Shown here: piece after piece, positions 32,175 to 41,149 of the stretch | Position numbering within the stretch: the stretch's first letter is position 1 | Layout of the letters: the number at the start of each line of letters is the position of its first letter | From: Chloroflexales bacterium ZM16-3 | GTDB taxonomy: Bacteria > Chloroflexota > Chloroflexia > Chloroflexales > Chloroflexaceae | Reading direction: 5' to 3' | Length of the DNA stretch: 64,000 nt | NCBI GenBank assembly: GCA_004138175.2 | Contig: RYFE02000015.1 | Coordinates: 1 to 64,000 of the forward strand | Position numbers and translations under genes: made by a program | The notes under the pieces: generated by a model | Told to the model about the DNA's origin: nothing | What the model saw: only the letters and a program-made list of their open reading frames with translations | Databases searched by the model: none

Positions 32175-34424
32175 ATGGATCGTCAGCCACGTTGGAAACG
32201 CATGGCCCTGTTCGCCATTGTCCTGATACTCGTGCTCATGCCGCTGGCGTCGCAGCCCGCCTACGCCTACTGCGGCTCCGGCTCGAATACGGCATATCAG
32301 GACTGCATTATGGAGGATGCCGCCCGGGCAGGCCGAACGGCCCCCACCCAGCCGAGCACCCCGTATGATGATGCAGTGTACCAGGCGTACCTCGATGCCG
32401 AGCAGCAGCGCCAGGCGGAAGCCGAGCGCGTAGCCCTAAACTTCTTAGCGCAGTCCGATAGTGATCTCGCCTACTTCCAGCGGGTGCTGGCCTCGGGGGG
32501 CGACCCGAACGTGTTCTTTGGGCAGAGCTCACTCCCAAGCCTGGGAAGCAACCTCTTCCTCGACCCGTTCTTCGCCGGGCCAGGAATGCCGGTGTTGCCC
32601 AGCGATAACGCTATTCCTGCCTTCATGCCCGACTTTCTCGACAGCCTCAGCAGCTTTCAGAATAGCCCGGTGGATCCCGTCACGCCGATCGACTACTCAG
32701 CGCTCAACCCACCGGGGAGCTGCTCGACCGGCGACTTCTTCCAGCCGACGACAATCTCCTTCTACAACCTGGCGTCGCGCCCGCTGATCATCAGCTTAGT
32801 GGACACGCGCTGCCAGGAGATCACCTACATCGTGCTTCCGCCACAGCGTTTCTACATCTCGCTCACCTTTGTCGGCCAGTCATGGAGCTTCCGTGACGGG
32901 ATCACTGGGGAGCTAGTGCAGGGCGATAGCTACTACACGATCCCGGACAGTTCGCCGCAGATCTCGATCACGACCGACGTGCTGAATGCCGCCGCGATGC
33001 GCTCCAAGGGGAGCATCCAGTCGAGCCTGACGGTGGCCCCGCCGGACGTGCCCGCCGTCTCCTCAAGCGGCCAAGAGCTGGCACAGCGGCTCGCCGCAAT
33101 GCGTGAGCGTCAGTCCGACCAAGTCTACAGCGACCCGGCGCTCCAGGCACTCCAAGCAGAGGCAAGCAACTACCTTCTGGATCAGATTTATGCCGATCCG
33201 CTAGCGCTCTATCTGCTCCAGGAACGCGACACACTGGATGATCAGGTACGGATGAGCAGCCCCGACTATGCCACAGCGAAGGCGTTGGCCGCCGAGATCG
33301 CCGGCTGGACGGACGCGCCAAAGGATCAGGCCGTGCTGCGCGAGCGCTACGCAAAGCGGTCGCAGCTAGAGATCCTGACCGCCCACGTCGATGATGACGC
33401 CGCAGTCTACCTGCTCAACCACCCCGATACCGCCACCAAGCTGAGCAATCTATCCCAACGCCTCCAGCAGCGTGTTGACGACCTAAGTCACACACCCGAG
33501 GCACTGCTCTGGCAAGCCAACTGGCAGCAGCGCTGGGACATCGCCTACTACACGTCTGATCGCGGCATTGCTGAGATCCAGGATCTCTTGGATATTCAAG
33601 CCCGCAACCCCGACTTCGCCGAGTATCAGAAGCTCAATATCGAGGTGGGCAACCTGCTGCCCAGCCTGAGTGACACCCCGCCCGTGCAGCATATCAGCGA
33701 CCTCCAACGCCAGGCGGATAGCAACCTCAGCGTGCGCGGGCAGCTCCGTGCACTAACCGACCAGTTCCACACAGCGAGCGCCGCCGCCATCGATAGTGCC
33801 GGAGCCTCGTCCATTCTGGAGCAGTTCTACGAGCGGGTCAATGCACTCGGCCAGGCGGGCAACGCATATCGCGATCTGCGTAATGCTGGCGATACCGCCG
33901 AGGCGAACCTAGCCGCCTTCCGTAATCAGGTTCACACAGCCGTAGCCGCCTGCTACAGCCGCAGCGGCAATGCCTGTGACCCCGCCACGGATCGCGATGC
34001 CCAGCGCCTTATTCAGAGCGGCCAGGCCACGCCACTTGTGCGCGCCGTCACTACGTTCTACCAGCAGCACGACGCGTTCTGGCACAGCTTCTACATCGGA
34101 CAAGGTTACCTGGATCTAGAGAATCAGGCCAAGGCCGATCTGGAAGCGCCACTAAATGCCGCCCAGCCCGCTATTGACGCGGCTCGCAGCGCCTACGAGA
34201 AGGCCCAAGATGCGATATCGGCCATAGGCACCCTGCACGCGGCCCAGCAGCAGATCTACAACAACCTCTGTAGCACCGCCGGGCTCAATAGCCTGCCGGT
34301 AGGCGACCCAACCACTGCGCTCTGCTCGCGGATTAACCGTATGGCCGATCTGGCACATGGCTTTGTCGCCGAAGCTAACACGCAGTCCACGAACAGGCTC
34401 TTCCTCCCACTCGTCCGCCGCTAA
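32175..34424 (+). CDS. Secreted protein of unknown function with LPLVRR C-terminus
   Basis: GAGGGGGGAGT precedes ATG 32175; the longer upstream frame adds a non-signal stretch. The 749-residue product has a signal peptide ending SQPAYA, a Cys pair near the mature N-terminus, an all-beta stretch at about 195-290 (IITYIVLPPQRF-type strands), then about 430 residues of predominantly helical, Gln/Ala/Leu-rich sequence that looks coiled-coil. It ends FLPLVRR. No catalytic motif is seen. Two short Cys-containing loops near residues 595-605 and 715-735 could form disulfides. I do not recognise a family. Confidence 0.75.
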   Translation: MDRQPRWKRMALFAIVLILVLMPLASQPAYAYCGSGSNTAYQDCIMEDAARAGRTAPTQPSTPYDDAVYQAYLDAEQQRQAEAERVALNFLAQSDSDLAYFQRVLASGGDPNVFFGQSSLPSLGSNLFLDPFFAGPGMPVLPSDNAIPAFMPDFLDSLSSFQNSPVDPVTPIDYSALNPPGSCSTGDFFQPTTISFYNLASRPLIISLVDTRCQEITYIVLPPQRFYISLTFVGQSWSFRDGITGELVQGDSYYTIPDSSPQISITTDVLNAAAMRSKGSIQSSLTVAPPDVPAVSSSGQELAQRLAAMRERQSDQVYSDPALQALQAEASNYLLDQIYADPLALYLLQERDTLDDQVRMSSPDYATAKALAAEIAGWTDAPKDQAVLRERYAKRSQLEILTAHVDDDAAVYLLNHPDTATKLSNLSQRLQQRVDDLSHTPEALLWQANWQQRWDIAYYTSDRGIAEIQDLLDIQARNPDFAEYQKLNIEVGNLLPSLSDTPPVQHISDLQRQADSNLSVRGQLRALTDQFHTASAAAIDSAGASSILEQFYERVNALGQAGNAYRDLRNAGDTAEANLAAFRNQVHTAVAACYSRSGNACDPATDRDAQRLIQSGQATPLVRAVTTFYQQHDAFWHSFYIGQGYLDLENQAKADLEAPLNAAQPAIDAARSAYEKAQDAISAIGTLHAAQQQIYNNLCSTAGLNSLPVGDPTTALCSRINRMADLAHGFVAEANTQSTNRLFLPLVRR

Positions 34425-34439
34425 CGCTGTCAGGTGTGC

Positions 34440-34460
34440 GGGGGAGGTACACCCTCCCCC
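34440..34460. terminator. Hairpin between the two secreted-protein genes
   Basis: GGGGGAGG (34440-34447) and CCTCCCCC (34453-34460) form a perfect 8-bp stem with a 5-nt loop, 16 bases after the stop codon. There is no clear T-run (GACCTTACGA follows), so it may be a weak terminator or an mRNA stabiliser. Confidence 0.55.
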
Positions 34461-34494
34461 GACCTTACGACCTGTAACTATGAGGGAACGCTTT

Positions 34495-35778
34495 ATGACA
34501 CGCATGCGAACGAGCGCCGGCCTGGCGCTGGCGGCGATCCTTGTCGCCCTGCTGAGCGCCATGGGCGGCGGGGTCGCCCACGCCCGCACAATTACTGGCT
34601 TTCTCACCTTTGAGACCGGCGTAGACGCCGAGGCGATCGACCTGCCGGGGATCAGTTTTACGACGACGACGGACACCCCCTGGGTCTATAGCGATGTGCG
34701 CACGCACAAGTACAACGCGCCCTATCCGCAGGACTGCTCGGATCGTCCGGCTAACATTGCCTCGCCAGTCTGCCAGTTCACCGTGGGCGGAAACTTCTCC
34801 GCCTGGACGGGAGCGGCAAATACGAGTGGGCGCTTCAACTTCACCCAGGGGACGGCCAGCTTCGTTGATATTGACATCTCTGCGGGTGCCGGCACCACGG
34901 TGCTGGCCTACAACAGCCTTAATACGCCGATCGCGGCGGCGTATGTGAACCCCAACACCAATGGTAGTGGCGCACGTGGCGTCCGTCTGGACGCCCCCGA
35001 CGGCGAGCGAATCGCCTATGTCACCATTAGCAGCTCCGCTAATCTCTGGCTGCTCGACAATCTGGCCACCGACGCTCCCGGCGTGCCCGATCAGCGCCCA
35101 CCTGATCACAGCAGGCCGGCCCTGGTCAGTGTCGTGCAGCACAGCGACTCTGCCATAACGATCAGCCCCGGCAGTGTGATCACGCTGACGATGGTCGCCA
35201 CCAACCACGGGCGCGGTGCGGCGAAGAACACGACGATCATGCTCGCGCTTGACCCAGCCCTGCTGCACGTTGAGGATGTTACCTTCAGCCGTGAGGGCGC
35301 CTGGGTGAGCGCGCTTACCGAGACGGCCCTGACCATCCAGACAGGCCCGCTAGATCCCGAGGGCGACGTAGTGACCGGGACAATCCGCCTGGCAGTGCTG
35401 GATACGGCGGCAGTGGGCGGGGCTATCGGCGGCCCAATGAGCTTTAGTTGGCAGGATAAGGCTTGGAATGGCAGCAGCAGCAGCAATGACCTTGGGCTGC
35501 GTGTGGGCGGTACGGCCTTTGCCCCGCACCTCAACGCCAGCGCAGAAGATGGCAAGATTACCTTCAGCAGCGCGATCTTCGCCCCCGGCGAGCCAGTCGG
35601 CCTCTGGTATAACACGCCCGACGGATCCGCAGTCGCGGTAAGCACCGTCCTCGCTGATGCTGCCGGGACGATCTCTGTAGCTCTGGACACTACTGGCTTG
35701 CCCGACGGCACCTACTCTATGGTCGCCTATGGTCACTGGACCGAGTTTATGGCAGTGGCCCCCTTTGTCCTACCATAG
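34495..35778 (+). CDS. Secreted protein of unknown function with a DUF11-like domain
   Basis: I chose ATG 34495 with GAGGGA at 34482-34487; other in-frame starts lie further upstream. The 427-residue product has a signal peptide (ALAAILVALLSAMGGGVAHA), an N-terminal beta-rich region (about 30-205) with a Cys pair (ECSD-like and SPVCQF), then a DUF11-like immunoglobulin domain (about 220-310, SPGSVITLTMVATNHGRGAAKN), and a further beta domain. It does not carry the LPLxRR tail seen in its neighbour. It may be a surface adhesin or lattice protein. No homolog is recognised with confidence. Confidence 0.7.
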   Translation: MTRMRTSAGLALAAILVALLSAMGGGVAHARTITGFLTFETGVDAEAIDLPGISFTTTTDTPWVYSDVRTHKYNAPYPQDCSDRPANIASPVCQFTVGGNFSAWTGAANTSGRFNFTQGTASFVDIDISAGAGTTVLAYNSLNTPIAAAYVNPNTNGSGARGVRLDAPDGERIAYVTISSSANLWLLDNLATDAPGVPDQRPPDHSRPALVSVVQHSDSAITISPGSVITLTMVATNHGRGAAKNTTIMLALDPALLHVEDVTFSREGAWVSALTETALTIQTGPLDPEGDVVTGTIRLAVLDTAAVGGAIGGPMSFSWQDKAWNGSSSSNDLGLRVGGTAFAPHLNASAEDGKITFSSAIFAPGEPVGLWYNTPDGSAVAVSTVLADAAGTISVALDTTGLPDGTYSMVAYGHWTEFMAVAPFVLP

Positions 35779-35824
35779 ACGAAGCGTAAGATCTGCGCTC
35801 TCAGCAGAGCGATGACACGAACAT

Positions 35825-35868
35825 GAATGCTGAATGCTGAATGCCGTGGCATTCAGCATTCAGCATTC
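35825..35868. repeat. CTGAATG heptamer palindrome
   Basis: Bases 35825-35844 and 35849-35868 are perfect 20-bp inverted arms of (GAATGCT)n with a 4-nt loop, between two convergent genes. Its position after both stop codons means it could serve as a shared transcription stop. Confidence 0.95.
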
Positions 35869-35885
35869 AGCATTCACCATTAAGA

Positions 35886-38800
35886 TTAGTGTACGCCCTC
35901 AAGCTTGTCCTCTAGGTCGGCGTGCAGCTTGCGCAGCCGGTCGAGGGTGCTCTCGTCGGCCTGCCAGAGCCCGCGGCTGCTGGCCTCAAGCAGGCGGCCC
36001 ACGGCGTTGCGGGCGGCCTCGGGGTTGGCCTCCTCAAGCCGCTGGCGCATCGCGTCGTCGAGCACGAAGGTGGCGGCGGCCTGGTCGTAGACCCAGTTGT
36101 CCACCGACTCGGTGGTCGCGCTCCAGCCGAGCATATAGGTGAAGCGGTTGGCGATCTCGGCCGCGCCGTTGTGGCCGTGCTTGAGCATGCCCTCGTACCA
36201 CTTGGGGTTGAGCAGCTTGGTGCGGTACTCCACCCGCAGCACCTGGTCGAGGCTCTGGATCTTCGTCTCGGCGGTGAAGCTCTCGACATAGCTGAGCGGC
36301 ACGCTCTTGCCGGTGGCGCTCTCGGCGGCGGCCTTCAGCGCGCCCGAGTAGCCGTAGTAGTGCTGCATATCCGTCAGGCCATACTCGACGCTGTCGATCT
36401 CCTGGGCCACGCGGGCCACCGTGCCGAGCAGCGAGCGCAGCACCTCCGGCTGGGCCGCGCCGTCCTTCTTGCCGCCGAAGGCGTAGGCGTTGCGCTTGAC
36501 GAACAGCTCCTCCAGATCCTTGCGCTCGTCCCAGGCCCCGCCCTCGATCGCCTCGTCCACATCGGTGCCGTAAGTGCCGGACGCCTGGGTGAAGATGCGC
36601 GCCGTGGCCGCCTCCCACTCCTTGCCCTCGGCGACCATGGCGTTGACATGCTTGCAGATGAAGTTCTGCTCCTCCGGCTCCTCGGCGGCGGCGGCCTCGC
36701 GCACCAGCCGGTCGAGCTGGTCCATCGTGCCGGCGAAGGTGTCGCGGAAGATGCCCGAGACGGTCATCAGCACGTCAATGCGCGGGCGACCCAGCTCAGC
36801 CAGCGGGATCAGCGCATAGCGACCGATCTTGCCCTGGCCATCCTTCACCGGGCGGGCGCCGATCAGGCCGAGCACGGTGCCGATCGCCTCGCCCTTGGTC
36901 TTGATCGCGTCGAGGCCCCACAGCACTTGGGCGATCGTCTCGGGGTACTCGCCGTTATGCTCGGCCAAGTGCGCGGCGATCAGCGCCTCGCCGATCCGCA
37001 CGCCCCGGGTGAAGGCACCGTCACTCGGCACACGGAAGGGGTCGAGCGAGTGGATGTTGCGGCCGGTGGGCAGCACCGCCATCCCATCGCGGATGAGGTC
37101 GCCGCCGGGCGCGGCCGGGATATAGCCGCCGGAGAGGCCGCGCAGCAGGTAGTCGATCTCCTGGGTGTTGTCCTTGAGGGCGGCGAGCATGGCCTTGCCG
37201 TGGGCGGCGAGGGATTGCAGATTGTCGATTGCAGATTGCAGATTGTGCTGCGCCGCATAGATCTCGACAGGCGCTCCATGGAACACCACCCGCTGCACGA
37301 AGTCGGCGCAGGCCATCTCGACGGCGTCGCGTAGCGCCAGAGCCGCCGGGTCGCCGGCACGAGCGAGCGACAGCAGCTCGCCATAGCCCGCCACGCTCGG
37401 GCAATCTGCAATCTGCAATCGACAATCTGCAATCAGAAGGTCGCCCAGCCCCGGGTTGCCGTCGCGCGGAATCTTCAGCGCCTCGGCCACCAGGGTCAAC
37501 TGCTGCTCGGCGGGCGGGGCCGAGCCGAGCACGTGCAGGCTATCGGTGATCATGGTCTGCTCGATCTCGCGCAGGTAGGCGTAGGCCCGCGAGGCAAAGT
37601 CGGCGAAGGGCTCGCCGGGCGTGCGGGCCAGGTCGGCGTCGAGGTTGAGCAGGGCGATCTTGGCCAGGATGGCGTCCTCGGTGTCTGCGGACACCTCGCC
37701 CCCGCGCGACTCGCGGTACTCCTCCAGCAGATCCTTCAGCCCCTGGAGCTCTTTGTAGAGCCCGGCCCGGCCATAGGGCGGGATGGCGTGGCCGACAATC
37801 GTGGCGTAGCCCCGGCGCTTAGCGATGTTGGCCTCAGCCGGGTTATTGATCGGGTAGACATAGAAGTGCGGCACCTCGCCCAGCAGCACATCAGGCCAGC
37901 AGTCAGCCGTCATACCCATCTGCACGCCGGGCATCCACTCGACGGTGCCGTGCATGCCCAGGTGGATAAGCGCGTCGGCGGCGAAGTCCTGGCTGATCCA
38001 CTTGTAGAAGAGCGCGTACTGGTGGTGTGGCGTGTTCTCCTTATCGAACAGCAGCCGCATCGGGTCGCCGGGCATGCCGATCATCGGCTGGACGCCCACA
38101 TACACATTGCCGAGCTGCATGCCGCCCAGGCGCACCGCGTCGCGCCCGACGGGCGCAATATCGCCGGGGAAGGTACCCCAGCGCTCGTTGATCCGCTCCT
38201 GCTGGCGCGGCGTCATCTGGCGGTAGAAGCTCTCGCGGCCCGCCGTGACCGCCGCCGGGATAGGCGGGTGGCCTGGGGGCAGATCGGGCACCTCATCGCG
38301 GATCGAGCCCTTGATACAACTCGCCATCGCCGCCGGGTCGCGCGGGTAGTCGCCCACGCTATAGCCCTCGGCCTTCAGCCGGTCGAGCAGCGCGATCAGG
38401 CTGGCCGGCACATCGAGCAGGGCGGCGGTGGCCGTATTGCCCTGGCCGGGCGGGTAGTTATAGACAACGACGGCGACCTTCTTCTGGCTGTTGGGGGTGT
38501 GGCGCAGCTTGACGAGGCCGCTGGTGATCGCCGTGAGGCGCTGAAGCCGGTCGGGCACGGTGGAGATCTCGCTGCCCTTCATGCCGCCGAGCACCACCGG
38601 GGCGATCGCGCCGTCCATCTCGGGCAGCGAGTAGAGCATGGTGGCCTGAAGCGGGCCGACCCCGTGCTCGCGCCAGTGATCCTCATCCTGCACAAACAGC
38701 GGCGCGGCAACGATATAGGGCGTGTCGAGATTACTGAGCAGCTCGCGGGCGATGTTGGTGGTCAGCCCGGCCTTCGTGCTGCCAGCGGGGCCACCCACCA

Positions 38801-39740
38801 GCGGGAAGCCCATCGTGCTGATCAGCGCATCGACCTTCATGTGGCTGAGCCACTCACGCACCACAATATGGCTCTCGATGCCCATCACAAAGATCGGCAC
38901 CACCCGCAGTCCGCCAGCCTCCAGGGCGCGCACCACATCGTCATGGTAGCGGGTGCCGGTGAGGATATGGGCGCGGAAGGAGAGCACCGCCACGGAGCCG
39001 AGCGGGGCGCTGAGCTTCGCGCCCTTCGCGCCCTTCGCGCCCTTCGTGGCCTTGCTGCGCTCCTTCTCCCACTTCAGGAACTCATCGGGCTTAGCAAAGA
39101 ACTTCGGGGCATCGGGATGGGCAAAGCCCATGTTCGGCATCTCGACGGGCGCAGCGACGTGCAGCTTCGTGTGGCCGCAGTACTCGCGCATGATCAGCTT
39201 GAACATGTTCGCCGCGTTTGGCACACTGCGGTTATTCCAGTAGGTGCTGACATTCGTCCAGTTGCGGAAATCGTTCAGGCGCTTGCCAGGCAGGAAGTTC
39301 AGCAGCTTACTGGTGATCTTCTGCATCTTCACATAGCCGTAGAGTGCATCCTCCTCACGGCCACCCACCAGCAGGCGGGCCACATTCTGCACCGGCTTAG
39401 GCATGCCGCCGCCCTTGAAGCCGTAGTTGCCCACCTTCGTCAGCCGCATCACCTCGGGCAGCCCCTCGAAGGAGAAGACCACCGGCGGGTCGTGGCGCTC
39501 GACAATCGACAAGAGCCACTCGGATGTCTCAGTCAGGGTGACGAGCGAGGTGATCAGGCAGGAGCAGCGCGCAATCGCCGACTCAACCTCAGCCGGGCGC
39601 CGCTCGATATCGTGATCCTCGAAGAGGCTCAGGCGAAACCCTGGAACCTCCTTGCGCACCTCAGCCTCGGCGTCAGTAAAGAACCCCTGGCTGTAGCGCT
39701 GCATGCCGAGCAGCAGCACAAACTCGGTGACCTGAGCCAT
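35886..39740 (-). CDS. bchH: Magnesium chelatase subunit H (bacteriochlorophyll synthesis)
   Basis: The 1284-residue protein belongs to the CobN/magnesium chelatase family and has the usual BchH length. It binds protoporphyrin IX and inserts Mg with BchI and BchD (not in this window). Recognisable blocks include MSMGFPLVGGPAGSTKAG-like sequence near 305-330, the IHLGMHGTVEWMPG segment near 590, LLRGLSGGYIPAAPGGD, PTGRNIHSLDPFRVP, and the C-terminal HGHNGAAEIANRFTYMLGW region. Two 33-bp heptamer blocks (37213-37245 and 37402-37434) are translated in frame, adding residues such as IADCRLQIADC and NLQSAIDNLQS. The start follows GAGGGTGCA. No other bch gene is adjacent. Confidence 0.95.
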   Translation of the reverse strand: MAQVTEFVLLLGMQRYSQGFFTDAEAEVRKEVPGFRLSLFEDHDIERRPAEVESAIARCSCLITSLVTLTETSEWLLSIVERHDPPVVFSFEGLPEVMRLTKVGNYGFKGGGMPKPVQNVARLLVGGREEDALYGYVKMQKITSKLLNFLPGKRLNDFRNWTNVSTYWNNRSVPNAANMFKLIMREYCGHTKLHVAAPVEMPNMGFAHPDAPKFFAKPDEFLKWEKERSKATKGAKGAKGAKLSAPLGSVAVLSFRAHILTGTRYHDDVVRALEAGGLRVVPIFVMGIESHIVVREWLSHMKVDALISTMGFPLVGGPAGSTKAGLTTNIARELLSNLDTPYIVAAPLFVQDEDHWREHGVGPLQATMLYSLPEMDGAIAPVVLGGMKGSEISTVPDRLQRLTAITSGLVKLRHTPNSQKKVAVVVYNYPPGQGNTATAALLDVPASLIALLDRLKAEGYSVGDYPRDPAAMASCIKGSIRDEVPDLPPGHPPIPAAVTAGRESFYRQMTPRQQERINERWGTFPGDIAPVGRDAVRLGGMQLGNVYVGVQPMIGMPGDPMRLLFDKENTPHHQYALFYKWISQDFAADALIHLGMHGTVEWMPGVQMGMTADCWPDVLLGEVPHFYVYPINNPAEANIAKRRGYATIVGHAIPPYGRAGLYKELQGLKDLLEEYRESRGGEVSADTEDAILAKIALLNLDADLARTPGEPFADFASRAYAYLREIEQTMITDSLHVLGSAPPAEQQLTLVAEALKIPRDGNPGLGDLLIADCRLQIADCPSVAGYGELLSLARAGDPAALALRDAVEMACADFVQRVVFHGAPVEIYAAQHNLQSAIDNLQSLAAHGKAMLAALKDNTQEIDYLLRGLSGGYIPAAPGGDLIRDGMAVLPTGRNIHSLDPFRVPSDGAFTRGVRIGEALIAAHLAEHNGEYPETIAQVLWGLDAIKTKGEAIGTVLGLIGARPVKDGQGKIGRYALIPLAELGRPRIDVLMTVSGIFRDTFAGTMDQLDRLVREAAAAEEPEEQNFICKHVNAMVAEGKEWEAATARIFTQASGTYGTDVDEAIEGGAWDERKDLEELFVKRNAYAFGGKKDGAAQPEVLRSLLGTVARVAQEIDSVEYGLTDMQHYYGYSGALKAAAESATGKSVPLSYVESFTAETKIQSLDQVLRVEYRTKLLNPKWYEGMLKHGHNGAAEIANRFTYMLGWSATTESVDNWVYDQAAATFVLDDAMRQRLEEANPEAARNAVGRLLEASSRGLWQADESTLDRLRKLHADLEDKLEGVH
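37213..37434. repeat. 33-bp perfect inverted CAGATTG heptamer arms inside bchH
   Basis: The left arm 37213-37245 and right arm 37402-37434 are exact reverse complements, including one variant unit (GATTGTC/GACAATC) at the mirrored position. They enclose 156 bases of bchH coding sequence (52 codons). Both arms are read through in frame. Confidence 0.97.
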
Positions 39741-39879
39741 TGCACCCTCGCTGGTGTTTCAATACATCTAGTTGGAGATAGTTCTATGTGTATAGTATCG
39801 CAATGTGACGTAAACATACAAGCTGTGCATTTGAAGAACAGGGCTAGTGCAAAGTCCTGGGACTTCGCCCCAGATCCGG

Positions 39880-39955
39880 TTTTTTGTTGGGTTTGGGCGG
39901 CTTCGCCGCCCAAACCCAACAAAAAAAATGCTGCGGGGCGGCGAAGCCGCCCCCG
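39880..39955. repeat. Paired palindromes, GTTGGG...GGCGGCTTCGCC family
   Basis: Perfect 22-bp arms at 39880-39901 and 39905-39926 enclose a TTC loop; the stem starts with a T-run and ends with an A-run, so it could terminate in either direction. A second, shorter palindrome (GCGGGGCGGC-GAA-GCCGC) follows at 39932-39955. The pair lies between the M24 peptidase gene and bchH. A related pair occurs at 48531-48600. Confidence 0.9.
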
Positions 39956-39996
39956 CACCCCCACCGGGAGGTGACGTTGCATCAGCCCTGAGACGA

Positions 39997-41115
39997 TCAT
40001 GCAGGGATGACGAGCAGCTCGCGGCTCATGTTCGTCAGGCTGCGCGCGCCGTCGGCGGTGATCACCATATCGTCCTCGATCCGCACGCCGATCCTGCCGG
40101 GGATGTAGATGCCCGGCTCGATGGTGAAGGTGGTGCCGGGGACCAGAGGCGCATCGCTGCCGGCCACAATATTGGGCAGCTCGTGGACCTCCATGCCGAT
40201 GCCGTGGCCGGTGCGGTGGATGAAGTACGCGCCGTAGCCGCCCGCCTCGATCACCTGGCGCGCGGCGGCGTCGATCTCGCTGCCGCTGGCCTCGGGGCGG
40301 GCCGCCGCCTTGCCAGCCTCGTTGGCCCGCCGCACCAGATCGTACACTGCGCGGGCCTCTGCGTCGGGCTCGCCCAAGGCCACCGTACGGGTGGTGTCGG
40401 AGATATAGCCCCGGTAGCGAGCCCCACAGTCGATGGTGATCAGGTCGCCAGAGACAAAAGCCCGGTCGCTATTGCTATGGTGCGGGTTAGCCCCGTTCGG
40501 CCCCGAGGCGACGATATTCTCAAAGCTCTCGCCCTCGCCCCCGGCGGCAACGATCTCCTCGCTGACGATCTTCGAGAGCTGGCGCTCAGTCATGCCCACC
40601 CGGATCTGGCCGATGGCGCGGGCCAGCCCCGCCTCCACGATCCGCGCGGCCTGCTCCATAATCGCCAGCTCATCCGCATCCTTGGCCATGCGCAGCTCGG
40701 CCAGCAGGTCGGTAGCGTCGGCAACCTCTATGCCGGGCATCGCCGCCTCTAGCCCGCGCAGCTCCATCACCCGCAGGGCGGTGTACTCGACGCCCAGGGG
40801 CATCCCGCGCAGCGCTGGGCCGAGGGCCGCCTCCATGGCCGCGCGGGCCGCCTCGACCGGGCCATCAGCGTCGGCCCAGGGGAAGTAGCGCATCGGGATC
40901 GAGCTGCTTGCCTCGGCGCGGGTGCGCTCCAGCGCGGGGATGATAAAGCAGGGCTGGCTGCCATCGGCCGGGAAGATCGCCAGGGTCAGCCGCTTGCCGT
41001 GGTGGAAGGTCAGTCCAGTCAGGTAGGTCAGGTTCGCATCGGGCATCAGGGCCAGCCCGGCCATACCCCGCCCGTGCAGCGCCGCCGTCACACGATCAAG
41101 TCGGGATGTCTCCAT
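39997..41115 (-). CDS. M24-family Xaa-Pro aminopeptidase-like metallopeptidase
   Basis: The 372-residue protein has a creatinase-type N-terminal domain (about residues 1-130) and a pita-bread catalytic domain. The dinuclear metal ligands are visible in order: Asp in DLITIDCGA, Asp in YISDTTRTV, His in FIHRTGHGIGMEVHE, Glu in TFTIEPGIYIPG and Glu in VRIEDD. AAGGAG precedes ATG 41115. Family members remove N-terminal residues before proline from peptides. It is transcribed toward bchH and separated from it by palindromic repeats; no functional link to neighbours is evident. Confidence 0.92.
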   Translation of the reverse strand: METSRLDRVTAALHGRGMAGLALMPDANLTYLTGLTFHHGKRLTLAIFPADGSQPCFIIPALERTRAEASSSIPMRYFPWADADGPVEAARAAMEAALGPALRGMPLGVEYTALRVMELRGLEAAMPGIEVADATDLLAELRMAKDADELAIMEQAARIVEAGLARAIGQIRVGMTERQLSKIVSEEIVAAGGEGESFENIVASGPNGANPHHSNSDRAFVSGDLITIDCGARYRGYISDTTRTVALGEPDAEARAVYDLVRRANEAGKAAARPEASGSEIDAAARQVIEAGGYGAYFIHRTGHGIGMEVHELPNIVAGSDAPLVPGTTFTIEPGIYIPGRIGVRIEDDMVITADGARSLTNMSRELLVIPA

Positions 41116-41149
41116 TGAGAGATCTCCTTCATAAAATAGGGCGTGGTAT

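Noticed and set aside
37533..39974. 813-codon plus-strand frame opposite bchH
   Set aside because: Composition and lack of recognisable motifs mark it as an antisense artefact of bchH.
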